Source of the DNA: Pseudooceanicola marinus
GTDB taxonomy: Bacteria > Pseudomonadota > Alphaproteobacteria > Rhodobacterales > Rhodobacteraceae
DNA: 64,000 nt
Direction: 5' to 3'
Assembly (NCBI RefSeq): GCF_020177265.1
Contig: NZ_JAIVMC010000004.1
Span: forward strand, 124,001-188,000
Shown here: one piece after another, positions 42,822-51,226 of the stretch
Position numbering within the stretch: position 1 is the first letter of the stretch
Layout: the number at the start of each line of letters is the position of its first letter
Program-made: the position numbers and the translations under genes
The notes under the pieces: generated by a model
What the model saw: only the letters and a program-made list of their open reading frames with translations
Told to the model about the DNA's origin: nothing
Database searches by the model: none

Positions 42822-44002
42822 TCACCTGGCTGCGCGTCGTCCTGCTGTTCTGCGCGGGCATGGGGGCCGCGGCGCAGTTCGGCAAGGTCTCCGTCCTGTT
42901 TCACGCCTGGGAAGGGGTCTACCCGCAGGGCGGCGCGGCGCTCGGCTTCCTGGTGTCGCTGGTGTCGCTGATGGGGGTCCTGCTGGGCCTGCTGGCCGGT
43001 ATGGTGGTGACGCGCGTCGGCTTTCGCCGCACGCTGATCTGGGCGCTGGTGGCGGGCGCGGTGATCTCCGGGTTGGAGATGCTGCTGCCGCCACTGCCGG
43101 TGATGCTGGCGCTGCGGGCGCTGGAAGGCCTGCCGCATCTGGCCATCGTCGTCGCCGCGCCGACCCTGCTGGCGGAGATCACCGACGACCGCTCGCGCCC
43201 CATGGCGATGACGCTCTGGGGGACCTACTTCGGCGTGACCTTCGCGATCTACGCGGCCTTGGGCCCCTGGATGCTGGACGCGGGCGGGGTGCAGCTGGTG
43301 CTGGCCACGCATGCCGGCTTCCTGTTGGTGATGGCCGCGCTCCTCTGGGTGTTGCTGCCCGATGATCGCTCCGTTCCCGATGGCGAAGTGGCCCACCCGG
43401 GCGAACGGCTGGGCCTGCGGATGATCCTGGATCGCCACGCCACCGCCTATTCCTCGCCCTTCATCGCGGCGTCGGGCGTGGCCTGGCTGTTCTACGCCAT
43501 CAACTTCGTCGCGCTGATGACGGTACTGCCCACCTTCCTGCCCGAGGCGACGCGGGAGATGCAGATGACGGTCCTGCCACTCGTTGGCATCGCCTCGGCC
43601 CTGACGCTGGGCGCACTGGCGCTGAAGCTGTTCCGCGCGGTGCCGGTGGCCATCGCGGGCTACATCATGGCCGCGGCCTCGGTCGTGCTGCTGGTGCTGG
43701 CGCCGGGCGTGGTCTGGGTGCCGGCGGTGCTGTTCATCGCCATGGGCTTCATGCAGAGCGGCGGTTTCGCCTCCGTGCCGCAGATCAACGTCGATCCGGC
43801 GGACCGGGCGCTGGCCAACGGGGTGCTGGCGCAGATGGGCAACGTGGGCAACCTCAGCGGGACGCCGATCCTGCTGGCGATGACCGGGGCCTTCGATTTT
43901 GCCGGGCTGGTGGTGTTTTCCGTGCTGTTCTACGGGCTGGGCGCACTGGTGCATATCCTGGCCGCGCGGATGCGGGCCGGTCGGGTGCTGGGCGCGGCCT
44001 AG
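42818..44002 (+). CDS. MFS transporter
   Basis: A 394-residue protein with about twelve membrane helices and the MFS loop motif between helices 2 and 3 (GMVVTRVGFRRTL). It starts at a GTG (42818) overlapping the TGA of the LOG gene, which sets the start. The stop overlaps that of the convergent arsJ in a CTAG. The fold is clear but the substrate is not. Coupling to the LOG gene hints at a nucleoside-derived or related small molecule; proximity to the arsenic operon is probably chance because the strand differs. Confidence 0.85.
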   Translation: MITWLRVVLLFCAGMGAAAQFGKVSVLFHAWEGVYPQGGAALGFLVSLVSLMGVLLGLLAGMVVTRVGFRRTLIWALVAGAVISGLEMLLPPLPVMLALRALEGLPHLAIVVAAPTLLAEITDDRSRPMAMTLWGTYFGVTFAIYAALGPWMLDAGGVQLVLATHAGFLLVMAALLWVLLPDDRSVPDGEVAHPGERLGLRMILDRHATAYSSPFIAASGVAWLFYAINFVALMTVLPTFLPEATREMQMTVLPLVGIASALTLGALALKLFRAVPVAIAGYIMAAASVVLLVLAPGVVWVPAVLFIAMGFMQSGGFASVPQINVDPADRALANGVLAQMGNVGNLSGTPILLAMTGAFDFAGLVVFSVLFYGLGALVHILAARMRAGRVLGAA

Positions 44003-45267
44003 GCCGTCTGCCCCTGCGCCCCGGCGTCCAGCCGCCCGGCGCCGACCCGCGACAGCAGCAGCAACAGCGCCGCCACGCCGAGGCAGGCGGGCAGCCCGCC
44101 CAGCTGATAGCTGAGCCCCGACAGCAGCGTGCCCAACAGCCGCCCGGCGGCATTGGCCATGTAGTAGAACCCCACGTCCATCGTCACCCGCTCACCGCTG
44201 GTGAAGGCCAGGATCAGGTAGCTGTGCAGCGAGGAGTTCACGGCGAAGACCGCGCCGAAGATCAGCAACCCCGCCACCAGCGTCACCGTCAGCCAGGGCG
44301 CCGGATCACCGGCCGCCGCCACCAGGGCTGCCAGCAGCGCCGGGATCGCCACCAGGGCGCCGACCCAGCCTCGCGCGGCACGGATCAGCTCGCCCTCGGG
44401 GCGGCTGGCGGCGCGCAACAGCCTCGGGGCGCTGGCCTGCACGGCGCCGTAGAGGATCGTCCAGATCGCCATGAAGGTGCCAATGGTGAAGAAGGCCGCG
44501 CGGTTGCCCGCCTCGGACCCGTCCGACAGCACGGCGTAGAAATAGATCGGGATGCCGACGACGAACCACACGTCGCGGGCGCCGAACAGGAAGACGCGGG
44601 CGAAGGACAGCCAGTTGACGTTGGCATCCTTGGAGAAGACCTCGGCGAACTTGGTGCCCTTGCGGCCCTGCGGCAGGCCCGCGGGCATGAAGCAGGCGAC
44701 GGCCAGCAGGATCACCGCCAGCACGCCCGCCATGGCCCAGACCGAGGCGACGAAGCCCAGGAGGCCCAGCAGGGCCGCGCCCAGAAGGAAGCCCAGCCCC
44801 TTCACCGCGTTCTTCGATCCCGTCAGCACCGCGACCCACCGGAAAAGGCCACCATTGCCCGCAGGCGCCAACAGCTTCACCGCCGATTTCGACGACATCT
44901 TGGCCAGGTCCTTGGCCACGCCGGAGGCCCCCTGCACCGCCATCACGAAGGCGACCGAGCCCCAGAGCGTCCAGCCCGGATCCAGCTGCGCCAGCGCCAC
45001 CAGCGCCGCGACCTGAATGCCAAGGCCCGCGTAGAGCGTCTTCGTCAGGCCAAACCGCGCGGCGATCCAGCCCGCCGAGAGGTTGGTGATGATGCCTGCC
45101 AGTTCATAGAGCAGGAACAGGTAGGCCAGCTGCACCGGCGAGAAGCCCAGCGTGTGAAAGTGCAGCAGCACCAGCATCCGCAGGGCGCCGTCGGACAGCA
45201 TGAAGGCCCAGTAGGCGGCCGTGACCGCGACATAGGCCGCAAGGCCCTCGGGACGTGTCGCGGTCAC
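43999..45267 (-). CDS. arsJ: ArsJ, organoarsenical efflux MFS transporter
   Basis: A 422-residue MFS protein with about twelve helices, including [23 protein letters not shown], and conserved cytoplasmic segments [19 protein letters not shown] and [19 protein letters not shown] typical of ArsJ. ArsJ exports 1-arseno-3-phosphoglycerate made by the adjacent GAPDH; the ester then falls apart outside, so arsenate is detoxified. The start is a GTG overlapping the GAPDH stop (GTGA). The assignment rests on family pattern plus the diagnostic arsR-arsC/GAPDH context. Confidence 0.9.
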   Translation of the reverse strand: MTATRPEGLAAYVAVTAAYWAFMLSDGALRMLVLLHFHTLGFSPVQLAYLFLLYELAGIITNLSAGWIAARFGLTKTLYAGLGIQVAALVALAQLDPGWTLWGSVAFVMAVQGASGVAKDLAKMSSKSAVKLLAPAGNGGLFRWVAVLTGSKNAVKGLGFLLGAALLGLLGFVASVWAMAGVLAVILLAVACFMPAGLPQGRKGTKFAEVFSKDANVNWLSFARVFLFGARDVWFVVGIPIYFYAVLSDGSEAGNRAAFFTIGTFMAIWTILYGAVQASAPRLLRAASRPEGELIRAARGWVGALVAIPALLAALVAAAGDPAPWLTVTLVAGLLIFGAVFAVNSSLHSYLILAFTSGERVTMDVGFYYMANAAGRLLGTLLSGLSYQLGGLPACLGVAALLLLLSRVGAGRLDAGAQGQTA

Positions 45268-46262
45268 AGCCTGTCCCCAACCATGCGCGCCACGTCCACC
45301 AGACGGTTCGCATAGCCCCACTCGTTATCGTACCAGGCGTAGATCTTCACCTGGGTGCCATTCACAACCATGGTCGACGGCGCGTCGATGACGGACGATC
45401 GCGCATCGTTGAGGAAATCGGAGGAGACCAGCGGCCGGGTCTCGAAGCCCAGGATGCCCGCCAGCGGCCCTTCGGCTGCGGCCTGTAGCAGGGCGTTCAC
45501 CTCTTCCACGGTGGTCTCGCGCTCCACCTCGAAGACGCAGTCGGTCAGCGAGGCGTTCAGCAGCGGGATGCGCACCGCGTGGCCGTTCAGGCGGCCGGTC
45601 AGCTCGGGGAAGATCTGGGTGATTGCTTTGGCCGACCCGGTGGTCGTCGGGATCATGGAGTTCAGCGCCGAGCGCGCCCGGCGCAGATCCTTGGCGGGGC
45701 GGTCCACCATGGTCTGGGTGTTGGTGACGTCGTGGATCGTGGTGATCGAGCCATGGCGGATGCCAAGGCCCTCGTGGATGACCTTCACCACCGGGGCCAG
45801 GCAGTTGGTGGTACAGCTGGCCGCCGTCACGATGCGGTGCGCCGCCGGGTCGTAGTCTTGATTGTTCACGCCATACACGATGTTGGCCGTGGGGCCGTCC
45901 TTGACGGGGGCCGAAACGACGACCTTTTGCACCCCGGCCTCGAAATAGGGGGCGATCTTCGCCTCGGTCTTGAAGACGCCGGTGCAGTCGATGACCACGT
46001 CCACACCCTCCAGCGGCAGCTCCGCGATGTTGCGCGCGCCGACGAAGGGCAGGCGGGTGCCGTCGACGGTCACGCTATCCGCGTCATGGGCGAAGGTCGC
46101 GGGCCAGCGGCCATGCACGCTGTCGAACTCCAGCAGATGCGCGTGCATCTCGGGATCTCCCACGGCGTCGTTGATCCAGGCGATATCCGCGCCGCTTTCC
46201 AGCAGGGGGCGCAGGGCGAGCTTTCCCATCCGGCCGAGGCCGTTCAGTGCATAGGTGGTCAT
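45264..46262 (-). CDS. Glyceraldehyde-3-phosphate dehydrogenase of the arsenic operon
   Basis: A 332-residue NAD-dependent GAPDH. The N-terminus is [18 protein letters not shown] (Rossmann motif) and the catalytic Cys lies in [23 protein letters not shown] and [14 protein letters not shown] are also canonical. In ArsJ systems this enzyme uses arsenate in place of phosphate to form 1-arseno-3-phosphoglycerate. The gene is translationally coupled on both sides (ATGA with arsR-arsC, GTGA with arsJ), so it is a dedicated arsenic-resistance copy, not the glycolytic one. Confidence 0.93.
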   Translation of the reverse strand: MTTYALNGLGRMGKLALRPLLESGADIAWINDAVGDPEMHAHLLEFDSVHGRWPATFAHDADSVTVDGTRLPFVGARNIAELPLEGVDVVIDCTGVFKTEAKIAPYFEAGVQKVVVSAPVKDGPTANIVYGVNNQDYDPAAHRIVTAASCTTNCLAPVVKVIHEGLGIRHGSITTIHDVTNTQTMVDRPAKDLRRARSALNSMIPTTTGSAKAITQIFPELTGRLNGHAVRIPLLNASLTDCVFEVERETTVEEVNALLQAAAEGPLAGILGFETRPLVSSDFLNDARSSVIDAPSTMVVNGTQVKIYAWYDNEWGYANRLVDVARMVGDRL

Positions 46263-47095
46263 GCGGCGGGTTCCTTGTCGGTGAGGGCCAGGCCATCGAC
46301 GGCGCGTTGCAGCGAAATCCGGTCGAGGCTGTCCATGGGAAGGGCGGCGAAGCCGTGCAGGCGGTTCTGCAGGATCCCGAAGGCCTGCTGGAAGGCGAGC
46401 GCCCGTTCGGCGTCCGATCCCATGGCCTTGGCCGGGTCGGGCAGGCCCCAGTGGGCGCTGATCGGCTGGCCGTCCCAGGCCGGGCATTCCTCGTTCGCGG
46501 CCTGGTCACAGACGGTGAAGACGAAATCCATCACCGGCGCGTCGGGATCCTGGAATTCATCCATGTTCTTCGATCGCAGCGGTGCGGTGTCGAACCCCTT
46601 GTCTTGCAGCAGGCGCAGGGCGAAAGGGTTGGGCAGGCCCGCAGGCGCGGTGCCGGCGGAATAGACGTTGAATCGGTCCCCCGCCATGTCGCGCAGCAGC
46701 GCCTCGGCAAAGAGGGAGCGGGCGGAGTTGGCGGTGCAGATGAACAGCACGTTCAGCTTGCGATCAGCCATGTCGAAAGGTCCCTTGGCGGCGCCGGTCA
46801 GGCAGGTTTCGGGCCGGCTGCGGCAGCAATCGGCGAAGAGGTAGTCCAGCAGGTCATTGGCCGCCGACATGCCCGCACGGTAGCGCAGCGAGGTGCCCTC
46901 GCGCTTCTGCTCGATCAGCCCGTTGACGCGCAGTGAGGACAGGTAGACCGACAGGGTCGAGGGCTTCAGCCCCGTCGCTTCGGCGATTTCACCGGCGGGC
47001 ACAGCCTGGGGGTAGCGCCGCATCAGCAGGCGCCAGACCCGCAGGCGTTGCGGGTGGCCAAGGATGGCAAGGGTGTCGGCGGCTTCTATTTCCAT
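46259..47095 (-). CDS. ArsR repressor fused to ArsC-type arsenate reductase
   Basis: A 278-residue two-domain protein. Residues 1-105 are an ArsR winged helix ([19 protein letters not shown]-recognition helix in [14 protein letters not shown]) ending in Cys90, Cys91 and Cys98. That layout resembles the As(III)-binding triad described for Acidithiobacillus ArsR. Residues 112-278 are a low-molecular-weight phosphatase-type reductase with the CX5R loop CTANSAR (Cys120-Arg126), [11 protein letters not shown] and the WGLPDPA loop. An internal ATG (46771) preceded by AAGGGA could also yield free ArsC. The start codon lies inside the palindromic operator. Confidence 0.92.
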   Translation of the reverse strand: MEIEAADTLAILGHPQRLRVWRLLMRRYPQAVPAGEIAEATGLKPSTLSVYLSSLRVNGLIEQKREGTSLRYRAGMSAANDLLDYLFADCCRSRPETCLTGAAKGPFDMADRKLNVLFICTANSARSLFAEALLRDMAGDRFNVYSAGTAPAGLPNPFALRLLQDKGFDTAPLRSKNMDEFQDPDAPVMDFVFTVCDQAANEECPAWDGQPISAHWGLPDPAKAMGSDAERALAFQQAFGILQNRLHGFAALPMDSLDRISLQRAVDGLALTDKEPAA

Positions 47096-47117
47096 ATTTC
47101 ATGAAATATGGAAATAG
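47086..47117. promoter_or_regulatory. ArsR operator: perfect 32-bp AT-rich palindrome over the arsR-arsC start
   Basis: Bases 47086-47101 are the exact reverse complement of 47102-47117 (half-site CTATTTCCATATTTCA). The start ATG (47095-47093) lies inside. TTGCGC about 17 bp before TATTTC on the minus strand could be the promoter, giving tight autorepression and a very short leader. Confidence 0.8.
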
Positions 47118-47212
47118 GTGATCGCGCGCAAGGATTCTTTTGCCGCGGACGGGAGCAAAACACTGAGGTCTGTCAACTGGTGGCGTCGGAGCGCGCCTGG
47201 CCGCGCAGGTCT

Positions 47213-47506
47213 CTAGGTGTTCCTGCGGCTGTCCTCGGGATCGGCGTCCTCAGCCTCCCCGGGCTCATCCGGCGTGTTGTTGATTTCGGGATCGTTGTAA
47301 TCGTTGGGATCGAAATCCTCGGGGTCGAACCCGTCTTCGCCCTCTTCGATGCCGGTCACATGGGTCGTTCCGGTTTCCTCGTTGTAGACCAGCCCGTAGT
47401 TGGCACGCCCCTCGGACTTGTACCGCCGGAACTCGTGAAAGGCGGCGTAGAGAAAGGCGAGGGCGAAGGGCAGAAGGAGGACGGCGGCGATGACCTGGGC
47501 TTGCAT
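47213..47506 (-). CDS. Hypothetical single-pass membrane protein with acidic tail, 97 aa
   Basis: No family recognised. Residues ~4-22 (QVIAAVLLLPFALAFLYAA) form one membrane helix, followed by a short basic stretch (EFRRYKSEGR). The C-terminal half is very rich in Asp, Glu, Asn and Pro and probably disordered. A GGAG lies a few bases before the ATG. The gene stands alone between the arsenic operon and chrR, with no sign of a shared function. Confidence 0.65.
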   Translation of the reverse strand: MQAQVIAAVLLLPFALAFLYAAFHEFRRYKSEGRANYGLVYNEETGTTHVTGIEEGEDGFDPEDFDPNDYNDPEINNTPDEPGEAEDADPEDSRRNT

Positions 47507-47698
47507 TCAAACTCCGTTGTCGGGGCCCCGGACCATTCCGGGACGCGGGCGGGATGTCCGGCGGACCGGAGACCGAGGAGTCTCACAGACGCAGCCTCCG
47601 CTGTCCAGCGGACAGGCAGAGTATCGCCGAGCGCGACAACAGGGGATGGTGGGAAAACGGCCTGATCCGGTCGCGCAGCGACGCCGGCGCGGACCGGG

Positions 47699-48349
47699 TC
47701 AGATCCGCAGGAAGGGCTGCGCCAGCCGGGGCAGCAGCGAGCGGAACCGCAGCCGCGCGTCGGTGGCCGCCAGGCAGATGCAGGCCGCGCCCGCATCGGC
47801 AATGGGTGTATGCTCCAGGCTTTCGTCCGCCACCTCGACATCGCCGGGACCGAAATGGCCGGTCTCGTCGTGGAAGGCGCCCTGCAGCACCATGGTCAGT
47901 TCGGTGCCGCCGTGGCCGTGGTCTGGCACAGCCTGGCCGCCGGGAATGTAGAGCAGCCGAACGGAGCTCTTGCCGTCTTCCGCCAGGATCTGCTGGCGCA
48001 CGCCGCCACCCGCGGCGCGCCAGCGGGGCGGGCCGTGGTGCAGCGCCTCGGCCACGGGGCCGGGATAGATGCCCATGCGGGCCGGGGGCGTGCGGGCGGC
48101 ACCATCGGGCTCAACCGGGGCGTCCAACTGCGCCAGGGTGCGTTCCAGCAGGTCGCCTTCCAGCGGGGCGGCGGGGGCGGCGGTTTCCATCAGGGTGCCG
48201 CCCAGCATCTCATGGGTTTCCAGCGCGGCGCGGCAGGCGTCGCACATCGACACATGGGCCGCGACGATCATCTCGAAGGTCGCGGGCAGCCGGCCGGCGG
48301 CATAGGCAGCCAGCATTTCGTCCGGGATATGATGCGCGATCTTGGTCAT
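47699..48349 (-). CDS. chrR: ChrR family zinc-dependent anti-sigma factor
   Basis: A 216-residue anti-sigma factor that holds RpoE until singlet oxygen appears. The N-terminal ZAS domain has His6, His32, Cys36 and Cys39 (HVSMCDACR). The C-terminal cupin domain has His143, His145, Glu149 and His179, then Cys189 and Cys191 (CIC). These match, with an offset of about two, the zinc ligands and cysteines I recall for Rhodobacter sphaeroides ChrR. The ATG overlaps the rpoE stop, giving balanced synthesis of sigma and anti-sigma. Confidence 0.95.
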   Translation of the reverse strand: MTKIAHHIPDEMLAAYAAGRLPATFEMIVAAHVSMCDACRAALETHEMLGGTLMETAAPAAPLEGDLLERTLAQLDAPVEPDGAARTPPARMGIYPGPVAEALHHGPPRWRAAGGGVRQQILAEDGKSSVRLLYIPGGQAVPDHGHGGTELTMVLQGAFHDETGHFGPGDVEVADESLEHTPIADAGAACICLAATDARLRFRSLLPRLAQPFLRI

Positions 48350-48978
48350 TCGCGTCGTAGGTCCTTCAACTCGTGGCGCAGGCGTTCCAGCCCCAGCCGG
48401 ATGCGCGACTTGATCGTCCCGAGCGGCAGCCCGGTTTCCTCGCGGATCTCGCCGTGGGTCAGGTCGCCCAGGTAGGCGCGCGAGATCACCTCGCGCTGAT
48501 CCGGGGTCAGGCGGGCCAGGGCGGCGCGCAGTTCCCCGGCTTCCTGGGCCAGGCCCAGGATCGCGCCCGGGTCGGCCTCGGGCGGGGTTTCCGTCTCGAC
48601 CTCCTCGGGCAGGGGGCGCCCGGCCTTGCGCGCCAGGTCGACCTGGCGGTTCCGGGCGATGCGGTAGACCCAGCCGGACACTTGGGCCCGCGCCGGATCG
48701 AACTGATGCGCCTTGTGCCAGACCGCCAGCATGACGTCCTGCACCACATCCTCGGCGGCCGCCGCGCCCATGCCGGAACGCATCAGCATGCCCTTCACGC
48801 GGGGCGCGAAGTGGGCAAAGAGCCGGGCAAAGGCCGCCCGGTCCCGATTGTCACGCACGGCCAGCATCCAGCTCGTCTGCTCCGTTAGGTCCTGGTCTTG
48901 ATCCACCTGCGGTCTTTCGTTCCGGCGGGGCGACCGCGCCATCGGGGCGGGCCGTTGCCGGTCGAGTGTCGCAGGCAT
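48346..48978 (-). CDS. rpoE: ECF sigma factor RpoE (singlet-oxygen response)
   Basis: An ECF sigma factor with region 2 (AFARLFAHFAPRVKGMLMR, AAEDVVQDVMLAVWHKAHQF) and region 4 (LTPDQREVISRAYLGDLTHGEI, then LPLGTIKSRIRLGLERLRHEL). It is paired with ChrR and directs genes protecting against singlet oxygen. The start is uncertain and none of the candidates has a clear ribosome site: ATG 48996 lies at the probable transcription start, so ATG 48978 (210 aa) is given; ATG 48942 or GTG 48906 (186 aa, typical ECF length) are possible. The first ~25 residues given are not conserved-looking. Confidence 0.92.
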   Translation of the reverse strand: MPATLDRQRPAPMARSPRRNERPQVDQDQDLTEQTSWMLAVRDNRDRAAFARLFAHFAPRVKGMLMRSGMGAAAAEDVVQDVMLAVWHKAHQFDPARAQVSGWVYRIARNRQVDLARKAGRPLPEEVETETPPEADPGAILGLAQEAGELRAALARLTPDQREVISRAYLGDLTHGEIREETGLPLGTIKSRIRLGLERLRHELKDLRRE

Positions 48979-49001
48979 CGGATCTGGGTTCAACATGGAC
49001 A

Positions 49002-49030
49002 GGATACGCGGGCGCAGGCGGGTCGGATCA
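49002..49030 (-). promoter_or_regulatory. RpoE-dependent promoter of rpoE-chrR (autoregulated)
   Basis: Minus strand: -35 TGATCC (49030-49025), 17-bp spacer, -10 GTATCC (49007-49002). TGATCC is the -35 I recall for R. sphaeroides RpoE targets. Transcription would begin close to 48995. Confidence 0.65.
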
Positions 49031-49073
49031 CAGAAGCGGCGAAAAAATCCTGCGAAAAAACTGGCGCCGCATG

Positions 49074-49102
49074 TGAACCGATCCGTCGGGCCGCCCGTAT
49101 CC
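49074..49102 (+). promoter_or_regulatory. RpoE-dependent promoter of the divergent lipid-modification operon
   Basis: Plus strand: -35 TGAACC (49074-49079), 17-bp spacer, -10 GTATCC (49097-49102), mirroring the rpoE promoter exactly in spacing and -10. It leaves a leader of about 40 nt to the ATG at 49151. Confidence 0.62.
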
Positions 49103-49150
49103 TCCATGAAACACGCCGGAAAGACCGTCCGGCGACAGCCAGGAGCGCCC

Positions 49151-50458
49151 ATGTCCTTCGATGCCCTTTCCAATCGCCCGCAGCGGATCGCCGTGATCGG
49201 TGGCGGCATCTCGGGCATGGCGGCGGCCTGGCGGCTGGCGCCGCAGCACCGGGTGACCCTTTTCGAGGCCGCGCCGCGCCTGGGCGGCCACGCCCGCACG
49301 GTGATTGCCGGCAAGCGCGGCGACCAGCCGGTGGATACCGGCTTCATCGTCTTTAACTATGCCAACTATCCGCATCTGACCGCGATGTTCCGCGACCTCG
49401 ACGTGCCGGTGGAACGCTCCGACATGAGCTTTGGCGCCACGATCGACAATGGTCGCGTGGAATACGGGCTGCAGACGCCGGCCGCCCTGATCGGCCAGCG
49501 CCGCAATCTGACGCGACCCGGGTTTGCCGCGATGGTGCGTGACATCCTGCGGTTCAATGCCAGGGCCGAGGCGGTCGTGGCCGCCCATCCCGAGATGTCG
49601 ATGGGCGATCTGATGCGCCACCTGCGTCTGGGGTCGTGGTTCCGCGATTATTACCTGAAGCCCATCTCGGGCGCGATCTGGTCCACCGCTCCCGACCGGA
49701 TCGAGGATTTCCCCGCCGCCGCGCTCGTCCGCTTCTTCCGCAATCATGCCCTGTTGTCGACGACCGGCCAGCACCAGTGGTGGACCGTTTCCGGCGGGTC
49801 GGTGGAATACGTCCGCCGGCTGGAGGCTTCGATGATCGCACGCGGCGTCACGATCCGTACGGGCGCGCCGGTGCAGGCGGTCCGCCGGGATGGCCCGGTG
49901 CCGCAGGTCCTGACCCCGGGGCAGGAGCCCGAGGCCTTCGACCAGGTGATCCTGGCCTGCCATTCGGACGAGGCACTGGCCCTGCTGGCGCAGCCCAGCG
50001 AGGAAGAACAGGCGGCGCTGTCCGCCGTGCGCTACCAGGACAACCACGCGGTGCTGCATTGCGACGCGGCGCAGATGCCGCGCCGCCGCGCCTGCTGGTC
50101 CTCCTGGGTCTACAAGGCCGATACCCGCCAGCGGCAGCAGGCCATTGGCGTGACCTACTGGATGAACAAGCTGCAGAATATCGACGAGAGCGATCCGCTC
50201 TTCGTTTCCCTCAACCCGGTGGTGCCGGTGCGCGAGGAGGCGATCTATGACGAGAAGACCTTCCGCCACCCGGTCTTCGACGCCGCCGCCCTGGAGGCGC
50301 AGAACCGCATCGGGCTGATCCAGGGGCAGAACGCCACCTGGTACGCTGGCGCCTGGCTGCGCCACGGCTTCCACGAGGACGGCTTTGCCAGCGCCATGCG
50401 TGTGGTGCGGGCGCTGGATCCGCTGCCCGAACCCGCCGGTCGTCAGGCAGTGGCATGA
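49151..50458 (+). CDS. FAD-dependent amine oxidase/desaturase-like protein of the RpoE regulon
   Basis: A 435-residue flavoprotein with an N-terminal FAD motif (RIAVIGGGISGMAAAWRLAP) and a LFEAAPRLGGHARTV second signature. It belongs to the NAD(P)-binding/amine-oxidase group found beside DUF1365 and cyclopropane-synthase genes, thought to act on fatty acyl chains. In R. sphaeroides the matching RpoE-controlled genes contribute to furan fatty acid formation, as I recall. The start has AGGAG five bases upstream; in-frame codons before it overlap the promoter. The stop overlaps the DUF1365 start. Confidence 0.88.
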   Translation: MSFDALSNRPQRIAVIGGGISGMAAAWRLAPQHRVTLFEAAPRLGGHARTVIAGKRGDQPVDTGFIVFNYANYPHLTAMFRDLDVPVERSDMSFGATIDNGRVEYGLQTPAALIGQRRNLTRPGFAAMVRDILRFNARAEAVVAAHPEMSMGDLMRHLRLGSWFRDYYLKPISGAIWSTAPDRIEDFPAAALVRFFRNHALLSTTGQHQWWTVSGGSVEYVRRLEASMIARGVTIRTGAPVQAVRRDGPVPQVLTPGQEPEAFDQVILACHSDEALALLAQPSEEEQAALSAVRYQDNHAVLHCDAAQMPRRRACWSSWVYKADTRQRQQAIGVTYWMNKLQNIDESDPLFVSLNPVVPVREEAIYDEKTFRHPVFDAAALEAQNRIGLIQGQNATWYAGAWLRHGFHEDGFASAMRVVRALDPLPEPAGRQAVA

Positions 50459-51225
50459 CCCGCTGGCCCGAACACATCCCCGGCACCACCGTCCATGCCC
50501 GCAAGGGCAGCGCCGAGCACAGCTTTCGCTACGGGGTGGATTACGTGCTGATCGATCCGGACAGCCAGGCCGGCCCACGCCTGTTTGCCCGCAACGCCCG
50601 CGGTTTAGCCGCGGTGCAGGACCGCGACCACGGCGGGCCGCGCGGCGATGGCGAGGGGGCGCCCTGGGTGCGCCGCATGCTGGCGGCGCAGGGGCTGGAC
50701 ATGACCCGGGTCGACCAGTTGCTGCTACTGACCCAGCCGTCGTTCCTCGGCATGGTCTTCAACCCCGTGTCCTTCTGGATGGCCTTTGAGACCCGCGATG
50801 GCCATCCCGCCCTGATCGCCGTGATCGCCGAGGTGAACAATACCTTCGGGGATCGCCACAGCTACCTCTGCGCCAAGCCGGGATTCGCGGAGATCGAAAA
50901 GTCCGACACTGTCCATACGACCAAAGTCTTTCACGTTTCCCCCTTTCGCGAGATCGCTGGTCACTATAGCTTCCGGTTTCACATGGGAGAGGAGAGGATT
51001 TCGATCCTTATCCTCCACGGCGAAGAGGGAGGGGAGACCCTGTTCGCCACCTTGGCCGGGCCCCGTCGTAGGTTGACGTCCTGGGGGCTGCTTCGCGCAG
51101 CTCTCAGACGACCCTTCGGCGGGGCCCGCGTTCTTTCCCTGATCTACTGGCAGGCATTGCGTCTGAAGCTGAAAGGCGCAAACTACCGTACCCGCCCAGA
51201 GCCCCCGACCGAGGAGATCACCTGA
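50455..51225 (+). CDS. DUF1365 family protein
   Basis: A 256-residue protein of a family found almost only next to amine-oxidase and cyclopropane-fatty-acid-synthase genes. Features include HSFRYGVDYVLIDPD at the N-terminus, LLTQPSFLGMVFNPVSFWMAFE and a KVFHVSPFREIAGHYSFRF block. No catalytic motif is established. The gene is coupled by ATGA to the flavoprotein and ends one base before the methyltransferase start, so all three are co-translated. Bases about 50880-51190 are a little less GC-rich than the surroundings. Confidence 0.9.
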   Translation: MTRWPEHIPGTTVHARKGSAEHSFRYGVDYVLIDPDSQAGPRLFARNARGLAAVQDRDHGGPRGDGEGAPWVRRMLAAQGLDMTRVDQLLLLTQPSFLGMVFNPVSFWMAFETRDGHPALIAVIAEVNNTFGDRHSYLCAKPGFAEIEKSDTVHTTKVFHVSPFREIAGHYSFRFHMGEERISILILHGEEGGETLFATLAGPRRRLTSWGLLRAALRRPFGGARVLSLIYWQALRLKLKGANYRTRPEPPTEEIT

Positions 51226-51226
51226 C

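Noticed and set aside
47108-47665. A plus-strand frame starting inside the ArsR palindrome
   Set aside because: Its ATG arises only from the symmetry of the operator. It runs antisense to the small membrane-protein gene and shows no domain.
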